Source: Hyphococcus sp.
GTDB lineage: Bacteria; Pseudomonadota; Alphaproteobacteria; Caulobacterales; Parvularculaceae
Length of the DNA: 64,000 nucleotides
Reading direction: 5' to 3'
Assembly: GCA_021776245.1 (NCBI GenBank)
Contig: JAJFGF010000039.1
Coordinates: forward strand, 1-64,000
Shown: one piece after another, positions 1 through 7,732 of the stretch
Layout of the letters: each line of letters starts with the position of its first letter
Position numbering within the stretch: the first letter of the stretch is position 1
Translations under genes and position numbers: made by a program
Notes under the pieces: model-generated
What the model was told of the DNA's origin: nothing
The model's database searches: none
What the model saw: the letters and a program-made list of their open reading frames with translations, nothing else

Positions 1-111
1 AAAGCAGATGTGTTCGATTATATCGAGCGCTTCTACAATCCAAAACGAAGGCATTCAACAATCGGCTATGTCAGCCCAATTGCATTCGAGGAAAAGATGT
101 CGTTAGCTTAA
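1..111 (+). CDS. IS3-family transposase OrfB, C-terminal end (cut by window edge)
   Basis: The reading frame is open from base 1 to a TAA at 109-111 and gives 36 residues ending in EEKMSLA. It contains YNPKRRHSTIGY, the hallmark C-terminal segment of the DDE integrase domain of IS3-family OrfB (the region just after the catalytic Glu). The rest of the transposase lies left of the window, so completeness cannot be judged. The insertion sequence is in plus orientation and its right end falls inside the neighbouring minus-strand gene. Confidence 0.85.
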   Translation, partial: KADVFDYIERFYNPKRRHSTIGYVSPIAFEEKMSLA

Positions 112-143
112 CCAGGCGTCCATCAAACCGGCGGCAGGCCATT
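1..143 (+). mobile_element. Right end of an IS3-family insertion sequence
   Basis: After the transposase stop there is a short non-coding stretch (about 112-143, reading AGGCGTCCATCAAACCGG) that resembles the terminal inverted repeat of IS3-type elements. The exact end cannot be fixed without the left inverted repeat, which is outside the window. The boundary is placed where the minus-strand gene at 71-385 stops looking like a normal protein. Confidence 0.6.
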
Positions 144-385
144 TCACTGTGTGCCTGCACTTGGTTGATCAGCTCTTGCATTGCTGGTGCCGGAAGAACC
201 AGCCTTGCAGCAGTGCGCCGTTCCGCCTTGTCGCCATCCTTATCCTGATAACTGCGACGAACTGACAGCAAAACTGAAAAACATAGTCCATTGTAGCCGA
301 CGCCTTCTACGACATCGGCGTAAACCTCATTCACCGATGGATCGTCAATATAGAAACCCTGGCCGCTCTCTTCTGCAAATTTCAT
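71..385 (-). pseudogene. Small hypothetical protein, 3' end replaced by IS3 insertion
   Basis: The frame encodes 104 residues from an ATG at 385 preceded by a good ribosome site (GAAGGA). Residues 1 to about 80 look like a normal small soluble protein with a VEGVGYNGLCF core and an ALVLP-type segment near residue 62, followed by a helix ending LINQVQ. Residues from about 82 onward (CRRFDGRLVKL) are translated from the IS3 terminal repeat and from antisense of the transposase. The natural C-terminus has therefore been lost or changed. Only a few residues may be missing, so the product could still fold. Function is not recognised. Confidence 0.55.
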
Positions 386-406
386 CTACAAAATCCTTCT
401 TTGCGT

Positions 407-877
407 CTATTTCGAATGAGACACTTTGAGCGTGTGCGCAAAAACTGCCCTTAACTTTTCGAAGTCTGCATGGAACTTAAGCAGAGCGTACTTCTTTTCC
501 ACGGCCACGTCATAATCCCCGTTCGCCTCACCTTTGATGATGCTGCAAAGGTAGTTGGCCTCAACTCCGTCGGTCCACACTTTCCTCAGGTAATCTGTAA
601 CGTCCTGTTCGAATAGAAAATGTGATCGAGTCCATGCACCGACAAGAGTGCTTAGCAATTCCTGATCTGGTTCCCCGTTCCGCATCCATGACGCCAAGTA
701 AGATTCCACATCTGAGTAGACAGCAAAACGTCGATCAAAAATCGATGCTTTAACACTGTTCCTAGACGACTGCAGCGCACCAAAAGCAATAACGAGGGCT
801 CCAACTGACAGAATAACCGATAGAACGCTGAACACTAGAAAGTAAAGTTCTGGCGGTGTTTGCTGTGCCGTCGACAT
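407..877 (-). CDS. Hypothetical single-pass membrane protein
   Basis: 156 residues. A strongly hydrophobic segment spans about residues 11-35 (ELYFLVFSVLSVILSVGALV). A soluble tail follows that is rich in aromatic and charged residues (FDRRFAVYSDVESYLASW, later FEQDVTDYLRKVW). This tail resembles the cytoplasmic part of small membrane proteins often found as cargo on integrative elements, but no family can be named. It sits 21 bp after the next gene upstream on the same strand would be expected to end, so the 369-residue gene and this one could be co-transcribed (29 bp apart). Not essential-looking; function unknown. Confidence 0.6.
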   Translation of the reverse strand: MSTAQQTPPELYFLVFSVLSVILSVGALVIAFGALQSSRNSVKASIFDRRFAVYSDVESYLASWMRNGEPDQELLSTLVGAWTRSHFLFEQDVTDYLRKVWTDGVEANYLCSIIKGEANGDYDVAVEKKYALLKFHADFEKLRAVFAHTLKVSHSK

Positions 878-906
878 AAATGCGGCCCTAGTTATCTACG
901 GTAAAT

Positions 907-2016
907 CTACGCTGCGGGTGCCGCTGCCAACCGCAGCTCCAAGCGAAGGAAATCAATAGTCTGCAATTCGGATTGGCGAATTTGCAGTATCGAATAACCG
1001 TCATCAGAAGTAATACCCCGGTATTCTAATGGTGGTCGGTCGTCTAAGAAATGGACGGTAACTTCCCCCTCTACAACGGCGTACTCAATATGCAAGCCAG
1101 CCTCGTTGCGCGGATTAGCAGTCCATTTAGCCAGCACTTTGAAATTTGCCTCATTCAGCCCAGCGCACGCGATTTCGTATTGCTCGTGTGCTCGATGAAG
1201 CGCATCAAATCCTCCACTCAGCATATTCTGTAGCTTTTGAAGCTTGCCGGATTCTATTGCGTTATAGATTGCCTCGCCAAGATCATCCTTAGTTTTGTCA
1301 TCTGCGAAGTACAGTTCGAGGATGGGAACCGCATCGCGCAAAAATTTCATAGCAAGGCAATTGCCCTGAAAAAAATCACCGCCAGCAAGCCGACCGACAG
1401 TTTTTGTTACGGCAGGTTGATATCTTCCAATATCCGCATTGAACCCAGCATCCCTAGCAACTACGCGCAATGCGCCGCCACTTTTGCGAATATTGGAAAG
1501 CGCACGAAGGGAATTGGGGGCAATTTTACGAAATCGATTGTGATACTCAAAAACAATCTCTACAGCATTTCGCAATTTATAGTAATACTCGCGCCATTTC
1601 GAATAATTGTTCATTGTATCAGCAACGATACCTTCGGCGACCTTTTCAGCTTCTCGGTTCTTATGCTCGCGAATAGCGCCTGCCACTGCCGTCTGGTGTT
1701 CATCGCTCCCGCAAACTGGTCCGATTACGTACCAAAAGCCGTCATCATCATAGCTCGCAACGTAACCGTCTGAAATGAACTTATGTTCTATACGACAAAC
1801 ATTGCACTGAATGCGCTCTTGGTCTTCCCACTTTCTATTCAGCGAGACCCGGCCCAAAACATGGAACATTCCACCTTCCGGCGGAGAAATATCAAATGTT
1901 CGGACGGCAGAGTGCAATTCTGGTCGTTGTCCCGACTTCTGCCATCTTTGCCAGGCAACAATTTGGTCCTGCAAGCTCACGCCCAAGAAAGGGCCAACAC
2001 CATCGTCAGATTTCAC
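907..2016 (-). CDS. Hypothetical element-borne protein with cysteine cluster
   Basis: 369 residues, no signal peptide or membrane segment. Around residues 73-105 there is a CNVC pair followed by a further PVCG about 30 residues on, which could be a partial zinc-binding site. The middle (about 135-230) is predicted helical, with SKWREYYYKLRNAVEIVFEY and later KFLRDAVPILELYF. The C-terminal part is beta-rich. No known domain is recognised. It lies between the integrase and the small membrane protein, all read the same way, and is a plausible cargo gene. Codon use is AT-richer than in the chromosome to the right. Confidence 0.6.
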   Translation of the reverse strand: MKSDDGVGPFLGVSLQDQIVAWQRWQKSGQRPELHSAVRTFDISPPEGGMFHVLGRVSLNRKWEDQERIQCNVCRIEHKFISDGYVASYDDDGFWYVIGPVCGSDEHQTAVAGAIREHKNREAEKVAEGIVADTMNNYSKWREYYYKLRNAVEIVFEYHNRFRKIAPNSLRALSNIRKSGGALRVVARDAGFNADIGRYQPAVTKTVGRLAGGDFFQGNCLAMKFLRDAVPILELYFADDKTKDDLGEAIYNAIESGKLQKLQNMLSGGFDALHRAHEQYEIACAGLNEANFKVLAKWTANPRNEAGLHIEYAVVEGEVTVHFLDDRPPLEYRGITSDDGYSILQIRQSELQTIDFLRLELRLAAAPAA

Positions 2017-2156
2017 CGAATTCTCCTATCGCAAGCTTACCTCCCACTTTCCGTATACACGTATTTTACGCGAGAACAAACGGCGAACTTTCCCCATTTA
2101 GAATGCGCTTAATCATCTCGATTGATGTGCCAACATTGAGAGCGACGAGATCTGTA

Positions 2157-3875
2157 TTACCATGAGATCAGGTATCTAAGCTTCGAAAGCTCCTGATAGA
2201 GCCTCGTAAAATTTGCATTCCCGTATGCAGCCTCAGGGCTTTCCCCAAGCTTCCAACCGGCAATTCGGTTTAGAACATCGTAAGGCAAATCAGCTTCGCG
2301 GCATGCCTCACGGTAAGTATGCCTGAAGCTGTGGAAGTCGAGATTTGTATCAGGAACGCCACAATTTTCTTTGTAACGTCGGAACCATTTTCCAAAAGCA
2401 GGAGAGCCATCCTCGCGAGGCGGCAATTGCGGAAATAGCTTTTCACCCTTCGGTACCTGATTGCAGAACTCACCGAACCCAAGATCAATAAGTGTTTTGT
2501 GCACGGGTATGCGGCGGTCACTGGATGCATTCTTGACGCTGGTGCCAAGTTCATCGTCGCCGGTGATATGCAATCCCAGTATCTTGTCCTTGTAGAAGAT
2601 GTCTTTCTGCCGGAGCTGGCAGATTTCCCGCAAGCGGCATCCATGGAACACCGCAATCAATGGTATCCAATATTGGTGTGGCTTGGTTTCCTTGAAGGCT
2701 TTCCATTCGTCACCGAACAACGCTCTCAATTCGCTAATCTCAAACGCGCGCCGTTCTTTTCCTTTGGTTTTCTCGGTTGGATATCGAAACGGCAGGACCG
2801 GATTTTTGGCGATATAATCCATCTTTACGCACCAGCCGAAAAAAGCGCTGAGCGCATTGAGATAAAGGTTTTTCGTTTTTGCCGACAAAGGCTCTGCAGC
2901 GCCATTTTTAACAAGCACCGTCTTTTGCTGATTGGTTGTGGCAGACGGTGATGCGCGTTTTGGCAACAGATCTAGTATGCGCTTTCGATAATTGAGGACG
3001 TCCTGCTTGCTAACGCTTTCCAACGGAGTGTTAGGCCCAACGAATTCGAGGAAAGAACCAATGCGGGCTCTGGACGTTGATTTGTATCGCTCGCTTTTCC
3101 TGTTCAAAGGGTCACTCAGATATTCAGCGAGCTTTTCACCAATGGCGATCTTGTTTTGCGTGTCGATGATCTTATCGAGAATGTCTTCCAATTTTTCATC
3201 GGAATACTCAGGTGACAAAGCTTCCTGACGGCCTTGCATCTTCGTCAGTGTTTGATGGGCAATCTCTAAATCGAGTTCTGCCTGTAAGTAGGCCAGCCGT
3301 CGATTGGGATCGTCACTGCATTTATTGTTGTGGATCATGCGTCTGCACTTCTCAATAACTGTATTGAGCGTTTCCATATCAGCGTCGTAGTCGCCAACCA
3401 GAAACTTGCTGTCTTCAAGGGCGCTTTCCAGCATGCCGAATTTGAAGAAAGCAATGGCGTCTGCTTTTGAAAGATGGCGGGCGAGATTGTTCTCAGGCGA
3501 TGCGTAAACAAAATCGCCAAGTTCGTAATTGCGCCAGTCGTCTTCATCGAGATCATGCAGATCACCGCCTATTACCTTGCGGATTGCATCATCAACGATG
3601 TCGATAACGAGCGTTTCTTTATCCGCGCCTGTGAGTGACGGCATTTGCAGGCGGCTGTCAGCTACTTTGCTGAGAATAGTTTCAAACCAGCCATTATATT
3701 CCGCAGCCCGCGCCGCTGCGATCTTTGGACTGCTTGTTCGCAGGGACTTCCAAATTTGTTTGCGCAATCCCTTTTCTGTACGGAACAAAAACCTTACATG
3801 GGCAGGGATATCCCGCATCCAATAGAGGCTGGGGGAGCCTTTTCTGTGAACCACATGGACGGGCAATTTGGGCAT
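2157..3875 (-). CDS. Tyrosine-type site-specific integrase
   Basis: 572 residues. The catalytic half shows the tyrosine recombinase signature: Arg I in HGCRLREIC (near residue 413), the HxxR box in HSFRHTYREAC (near 518), a Trp in the following GWKLG box, and the nucleophile Tyr in PEAAYG (near 550). A SAM-like core-binding domain precedes it (about 255-370). The N-terminal 250 residues begin with a SLYWMRDIP segment seen in large integrases of proteobacterial islands (DUF6538-like) and contain a long helical part. The protein would cut and rejoin att sites, here most likely the 3' end of the neighbouring tRNA-Ser. All catalytic residues seem intact. Confidence 0.9.
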   Translation of the reverse strand: MPKLPVHVVHRKGSPSLYWMRDIPAHVRFLFRTEKGLRKQIWKSLRTSSPKIAAARAAEYNGWFETILSKVADSRLQMPSLTGADKETLVIDIVDDAIRKVIGGDLHDLDEDDWRNYELGDFVYASPENNLARHLSKADAIAFFKFGMLESALEDSKFLVGDYDADMETLNTVIEKCRRMIHNNKCSDDPNRRLAYLQAELDLEIAHQTLTKMQGRQEALSPEYSDEKLEDILDKIIDTQNKIAIGEKLAEYLSDPLNRKSERYKSTSRARIGSFLEFVGPNTPLESVSKQDVLNYRKRILDLLPKRASPSATTNQQKTVLVKNGAAEPLSAKTKNLYLNALSAFFGWCVKMDYIAKNPVLPFRYPTEKTKGKERRAFEISELRALFGDEWKAFKETKPHQYWIPLIAVFHGCRLREICQLRQKDIFYKDKILGLHITGDDELGTSVKNASSDRRIPVHKTLIDLGFGEFCNQVPKGEKLFPQLPPREDGSPAFGKWFRRYKENCGVPDTNLDFHSFRHTYREACREADLPYDVLNRIAGWKLGESPEAAYGNANFTRLYQELSKLRYLISW

Positions 3876-3964
3876 GGCGTAGAGAAAATACGCCCGTTTT
3901 GTCTTAACAGCAAATCTTAACAGATGATCTTAAAAGTGGTAGTTATATCAATGACTTCAATGGC

Positions 3965-4054
3965 TGGCGGAGAGAGAGGGATTCGAACCCTCGGAACGCT
4001 TGCGCGCTCAACGGTTTTCGAGACCGCCCCGATCGACCACTCTGGCACCTCTCC
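3965..4054 (-). tRNA. tRNA-Ser (anticodon CGA)
   Basis: Read on the minus strand the sequence folds as a 90-nt class II tRNA. The acceptor arms are GGAGAGG and TCTCTCC with discriminator G and encoded CCA. The D-arm region is CCAGAGTGGTCG. The anticodon loop CTCGAAA gives anticodon CGA (reads UCG), there is a long variable arm typical of Ser, and the T arm contains GGTTCGAATCC. The gene is complete. Its 3' end borders the integrated element on the left. Confidence 0.95.
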
Positions 4055-4290
4055 AAGGATGCGGTGTCTAGCGCTTCGATATGGTCTCCGCAACATAGGG
4101 CAGGTCAGAGAATGTGGTCGATCAAACTTTAAATCGCGCCTTTGGCGCAGGCGACCACTCCGGCGCCTCTCCAAGGATGCGGTGTCCAGCGCTTCGATAT
4201 GGTCTCCGCAACATAGGGCAGGTCAGAGAATGTGGTCGATCAGACTTTAAATCGCGCCTTTGGCGCGAGCGACCACTCCGGCGCCTCTCC
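4055..4290. repeat. Two 118-bp tandem repeats carrying tRNA-Ser 5'-end copies
   Basis: The segments 4055-4172 and 4173-4290 are nearly identical (AAGGATGCGGTGTC...GCGCCTCTCC), with only a few base changes. The last 21 bases of each unit (CGACCACTCCGGCGCCTCTCC) match the first 21 nt of the tRNA-Ser gene at 4034-4054 with two changes. On the minus strand each unit therefore reads as upstream DNA plus a tRNA 5' quarter, followed by a small GCGCC-AAA-GGCGC hairpin instead of the rest of the tRNA. The repeats also hold the DNA where the tRNA promoter must lie, so the promoter may be present three times. Confidence 0.85.
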
Positions 4291-4444
4291 AACGGACCGC
4301 TTTATTGAGTAACTCCGGCCTCTCCGCCGCTTGACGCGCCTCGGCCGGCGGGCTAGAGACCGCGCTCCATAAACAACCGGGCGACAGAAACCGGGGTGAA
4401 AAAGGACACAAAGGCGCAATAAATGCGCCTGTCGGAGTCGAAAG
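4291..4444 (+). promoter_or_regulatory. rplU-rpmA leader with a hairpin
   Basis: This gap must contain the promoter and 5' leader of the L21-L27 operon. A perfect 7-bp hairpin (AGGCGCA, loop, TGCGCCT at 4412-4430) lies just before the ribosome site GGAG at 4434-4437. Leaders of ribosomal protein operons often carry regulatory structure, but this hairpin is not matched to a known class. No gene is seen here. Confidence 0.35.
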
Positions 4445-5104
4445 ATGTACGCAGTCGTCAAGACTGGCGGTAAGCAATACCGTGTTTCCAAAGATGATAT
4501 TTTGAAGGTTGAGCGCCTCGCCGGCGAAGCTGGCGATGTCGTGACCCTTGATGACGTCCTGATGGTCGGCAACGGCAAGGATGTTACTGTTGGCGAACCA
4601 CAGGTCGCCGGCGCCGCGGTTGCTGCGGAGATCCTTGAACAAGGCCGCGCTGCGAAAATCACTATTTTTAAAAAGCGCCGACGTCAGAATTACCGCCGCA
4701 AAGCGGGCCACCGCCAGCTTTTGACGGTGCTGAAAGTAACGGAGATTCTGACCGGCGGCGCCAAAGCCAAACCGGCGGCGAAGAAAGCCGCAAAGAAAGC
4801 AGCGCCGAAAGCAGAATCCGAAAAGCCTGCGGAAAAAGCAGCGCCGAAAGCAGCCGCAAAGCCAGCGACAAAAGCAGCAGCGAAAACTGCAAAAGCCGCT
4901 GACGATCTTAAAAAGCTGTCAGGCGTTGGTCCGGTGCTTGAGACAAAGCTCAACGAAGCCGGCATTACTTCTTACGCACAGATCGCGGCGTGGAAAGCCA
5001 AAGACATCGAAGAGTTTGACGAAAAGCTTTCGTTTAAGGGCCGCATTGAACGCGAGGGCTGGGTCGATCAGGCCAAGAAGCTCGCCAAGGGCGAAAAGGA
5101 GTAA
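4445..5104 (+). CDS. rplU: 50S ribosomal protein L21 with C-terminal helix-hairpin-helix extension
   Basis: 219 residues. Residues 1-103 are a full L21 ([14 protein letters not shown], then [17 protein letters not shown], the rRNA-binding loop). After that comes an Ala/Lys/Pro linker (about 105-150) and a globular tail [22 protein letters not shown] that has the helix-hairpin-helix pattern of DNA/RNA-binding domains. Such long tails are known on L21 in many alphaproteobacteria; standard L21 has about 103 residues. The ATG at 4445 has GGAG 8 bp before it. rpmA follows 3 bp downstream, so the two are one operon. Confidence 0.95.
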   Translation: MYAVVKTGGKQYRVSKDDILKVERLAGEAGDVVTLDDVLMVGNGKDVTVGEPQVAGAAVAAEILEQGRAAKITIFKKRRRQNYRRKAGHRQLLTVLKVTEILTGGAKAKPAAKKAAKKAAPKAESEKPAEKAAPKAAAKPATKAAAKTAKAADDLKKLSGVGPVLETKLNEAGITSYAQIAAWKAKDIEEFDEKLSFKGRIEREGWVDQAKKLAKGEKE

Positions 5105-5107
5105 GAA

Positions 5108-5368
5108 ATGGCGCATAAAAAAGCAGGCGGTTCATCCCGCAATGGACGTGACAGCGCCGGCCGGCGCCTTGGCGTCAAGAAATATGGCGACGAGACGGTC
5201 ATTCCCGGCAACATCATTGTGCGCCAGCGCGGAACAAAGTTTCATCCGGGCGCCAATGTTGGCATCGGCAAGGATCATACGCTGTTTGCATTGACCGAAG
5301 GCCGCGTGAAATTTGCGACTAAAGCCAAAGGCCGCAATTTCGTTTCGATCATAACGGACAGCGAATAA
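5108..5368 (+). CDS. rpmA: 50S ribosomal protein L27
   Basis: 86 residues beginning [16 protein letters not shown], the conserved L27 N-terminus that reaches into the peptidyl transferase centre. [27 protein letters not shown] is the family core and the length is typical. It begins with an AAGGAG ribosome site overlapping the end of rplU. The usual partner obgE is not next door. Confidence 0.97.
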   Translation: MAHKKAGGSSRNGRDSAGRRLGVKKYGDETVIPGNIIVRQRGTKFHPGANVGIGKDHTLFALTEGRVKFATKAKGRNFVSIITDSE

Positions 5369-5419
5369 GAGCGCCTTTACCGGCGCGCACAAGCGCCAAC
5401 CCATCAAAGAATTGACAAA

Positions 5420-5450
5420 GGGAAGGCGTTAACGCCTTCCCTTTTTCTTT
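5420..5450 (+). terminator. Rho-independent terminator of rplU-rpmA
   Basis: A perfect 11-bp inverted repeat GGGAAGGCGTT / AACGCCTTCCC (5420-5441) is followed by a T-rich run (TTTTTCTTTT). It lies 50 bp after the rpmA stop. Confidence 0.9.
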
Positions 5451-5476
5451 TGGAATCGCTCTGGAAAATACCGATC

Positions 5477-6031
5477 ATGACTTTCATCACTGCAGGAAAG
5501 CTCATCTTGCGTCCCATCGAACGCGGCGACGCGCCGCGATTTGCTGAATTATGCAACGACGAAACCCTTGCACGGAATACGTCACGCATCCCGCATCCCT
5601 ATTCTCTTCAGGAGGCTGAGCAGTTCGTCAGGCGGTCAGAAGCCGAGTTTCTGTCCGGGCAGGAATCCCGTTTTGCGGTCTGCCTTGATGGAGAGATTGT
5701 CGCCTGTACTGGTGTAATGCCCAACAGCGACAAGTCCTTCGAACTTGGCTATTGGGTCGGCGCGCTTTATCGCGGCAAAGGCATTGCCGGCACAGCCGCC
5801 AAAGCCATATTGCAATTTGCCTTTGAAAAGCTCGGGGCGGAGCTCATCACAGCAGGCCATTTTACCGATAATCCAGCCTCCGGGCGGGTGCTGGAAAAGC
5901 TCGGCTTCCGGCCAACGGGCGAAATCATCGGGACCATGTCCCTTGCTCGTAATTGCGACGTTGAAACTGCCCGGTTTGAGCTTCGCCGCGAGCATTTTGC
6001 AGCAGATCCCGGCATTCGCATCGAAAGCTGA
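5477..6031 (+). CDS. GNAT-family N-acetyltransferase (RimJ/RimL type)
   Basis: 184 residues from the ATG at 5477 (MTFITAGKLILRPIERGD, the usual RimL-type start). A TTG 27 bp upstream is in frame but would begin inside the terminator's T-run and is less likely. The acetyl-CoA site is seen in ELGYWVGALYRGKGIAGTAAKAIL (about residues 88-111), and the C-terminal NPASGRVLEKLGF is also typical. It would acetylate an amino group of a protein N-terminus or small molecule. A RimL-type gene after rpmA is common in alphaproteobacteria. The substrate is unknown. Confidence 0.85.
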   Translation: MTFITAGKLILRPIERGDAPRFAELCNDETLARNTSRIPHPYSLQEAEQFVRRSEAEFLSGQESRFAVCLDGEIVACTGVMPNSDKSFELGYWVGALYRGKGIAGTAAKAILQFAFEKLGAELITAGHFTDNPASGRVLEKLGFRPTGEIIGTMSLARNCDVETARFELRREHFAADPGIRIES

Positions 6032-6130
6032 TTGCCGGAGAAGGCTTCGCCCAACTTACTGTCAACGATCGTCGCCAGCGCGCACACACTTCGATATGAC
6101 GGGGCTATATCGCCATGCCGGGAGCAAGCC

Positions 6131-7213
6131 ATGACTGCCATTACCGAATTTCAAATGCGCAAGGATAATCTGGAAGAGACCCGCGAGATTACGTGGGCCG
6201 CGCCGCCGCTCAAGGAAGGCGAAGTCCTAGCGAAAATCGACCGGTTTGCCTTCACCGCCAATAATGTCACCTATGGCGTTGTGGGCGAACGCATCGGTTA
6301 TTGGAAATTTTTTCCCGTCGACGATGATGATTGGGGGATTATTCCGGTCTGGGGTTTTGCAGATATTGTTAAATCAAAATGTCCGGAAGTTCCGATCGGC
6401 GAACGCCTCTATGGCTATTGGCCCATGGCGACTCATCTGGTGTTGGCGCCAGGCAGGGTAAAAGATGCACGGCTATTTGACGGCGCAGCGCACCGGGCGG
6501 AGCTGCCGCCGGTTTATAATTCTTATGCGCGCGTCAAGGCCGAGCAGGGATATGACAGCTCAATGGATGATGACCGTATGGTGCTCTTTCCGCTCTATGC
6601 GACGTCCTTTTGCCTTTATGATTTCTTCAACGACAATGACTGGTTTGGCGCGTTGCAGGTGATCATCCCGAGCGCGTCGTCAAAGACTGCAATCGGCACA
6701 GCCTATGCGATCAAAAACGACGACGCCTCGCCAGCTTTGGTCGGCCTTACTTCATCGCGCAACAAAGCCGCCGTCGAGGCGCTCGGGCTTTACGATCAGG
6801 TTTTGACCTACGATCAGATTGCAAAAGTCGATGCAGGCCGTCCCGCGGTCATTATCGACATGTCCGGCAATGGCGATGTTTTGGGGGCGCTGCATAAGCA
6901 TCTTGGGGACAATATGAAATATACCTCCAATGTCGGCGTCACCCACTACGACGCCAATGCCATGGGTCCCGATTTCATTCGGGAACGAAGCGCGATGTTT
7001 TTTGCGCCCGGCCATATCCAAAAACGCACCACCGATTGGGGGCCGGGCGAATTTGAAAAACGCGCTTTTGCATTCTGGCATGAGGCTGCAACAAAAAGCC
7101 GCGACTGGCTGACGATCAAACGAGAGAGCGGCGGCGACGCCGTGGCGCACGCCTTTCATGAAGTGCTCGCCGGCAAAACGCCTGCCGACACAGCATGGGT
7201 GGTGGGGTTTTAA
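6131..7213 (+). CDS. DUF2855 family protein
   Basis: 360 residues from ATG 6131, preceded by GGGAGCAAG. The sequence has the DUF2855 pattern: an alcohol-dehydrogenase-like N-terminal barrel (EGEVLAKIDRFAFTANNVTYG, WGFADIV), and a Rossmann-like middle (VIIPSASSKTAIGTAYAI, then VGLTSSRN and IDMSGNGDVLGALH). It lacks the zinc-binding cysteines of classical MDR alcohol dehydrogenases. A role in NADP-dependent reduction is possible, but the family has no firm function. It lies alone between a GNAT gene and a convergent pair. Confidence 0.85.
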   Translation: MTAITEFQMRKDNLEETREITWAAPPLKEGEVLAKIDRFAFTANNVTYGVVGERIGYWKFFPVDDDDWGIIPVWGFADIVKSKCPEVPIGERLYGYWPMATHLVLAPGRVKDARLFDGAAHRAELPPVYNSYARVKAEQGYDSSMDDDRMVLFPLYATSFCLYDFFNDNDWFGALQVIIPSASSKTAIGTAYAIKNDDASPALVGLTSSRNKAAVEALGLYDQVLTYDQIAKVDAGRPAVIIDMSGNGDVLGALHKHLGDNMKYTSNVGVTHYDANAMGPDFIRERSAMFFAPGHIQKRTTDWGPGEFEKRAFAFWHEAATKSRDWLTIKRESGGDAVAHAFHEVLAGKTPADTAWVVGF

Positions 7214-7239
7214 ATGCTGAGGCTGGAATGTGCGCCGCT

Positions 7240-7719
7240 CTAACCGGGCTCTTCGCTACCCTGGAGATCAATATACTCATCGGGCTCCATGATAATTACA
7301 TTCCGAGCGGCGCATTTTTTGGACAGCAATTCGCTTGTGTCTTCACATTCGATGCTTAAGCCTTTTTCGGCAGCCAGCATCGGCTGAAAAATGATCAGGT
7401 GCGAGAAAATTTTTCCCGGCAATTCCTTGATCAGGAGGCGAAGATGGTGATTGATTACTGCGACGCCGCCATCGATGTCCGATAACACGTAGCCGTCTCC
7501 AAAAAATGGGTTGACGACGGTGACGTTGTCCAAAACGCCCAGTAGCTCGGCGGATTGGCCGATATCTTTTACAATGGTTTTTGCGTCCTTGACTTCAAGG
7601 GCGATCAACGGCGCATCTTCTACGAAACGCGACGTATTCATCTCCGAGATTTTAATACGATCCGGCCATAATTGAATATGGAAGACATGAGACTGTCGTT
7701 TGAGAAACTCGCGAAACAT
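7240..7719 (-). CDS. MreB-like short protein
   Basis: 159 residues from ATG 7719 (MFREFLKRQ); the frame is open further upstream but that part overlaps the preceding gene. HIQLWPDRIKISEMNTSR and PLIALEVKDAKTIVKDIG, then VVNPF, resemble the N-terminal half of MreB-like proteins that lack the full actin fold. The match is recalled by pattern only. It begins 13 bp after the DsrE-family gene and is probably co-transcribed with it. A regulatory or structural role is possible. The alternative is a protein of unknown function. Confidence 0.5.
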   Translation of the reverse strand: MFREFLKRQSHVFHIQLWPDRIKISEMNTSRFVEDAPLIALEVKDAKTIVKDIGQSAELLGVLDNVTVVNPFFGDGYVLSDIDGGVAVINHHLRLLIKELPGKIFSHLIIFQPMLAAEKGLSIECEDTSELLSKKCAARNVIIMEPDEYIDLQGSEEPG

Positions 7720-7732
7720 CGAATACCCAACC

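Larger units (their letters stand above)
1..3964. mobile_element. Integrated genomic element at tRNA-Ser, right part
   Basis: A large tyrosine integrase begins 90 bp beyond the 3' end of tRNA-Ser(CGA), is read in the same direction as the tRNA, and is followed by genes with no housekeeping match. This is the standard layout of an integrative element that recombines at a tRNA 3' end and restores it with its own att copy. The DNA here is visibly more AT-rich than the flank beyond the tRNA. An IS3 copy has landed in the element. The left end and the second att copy lie outside the window, so size and mobility are unknown. Confidence 0.75.

Noticed and set aside
4055-4290. Extra complete tRNA-Ser genes
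   Set aside because: Only the first 21 bases match the tRNA; the remainder of the cloverleaf is missing in both units.
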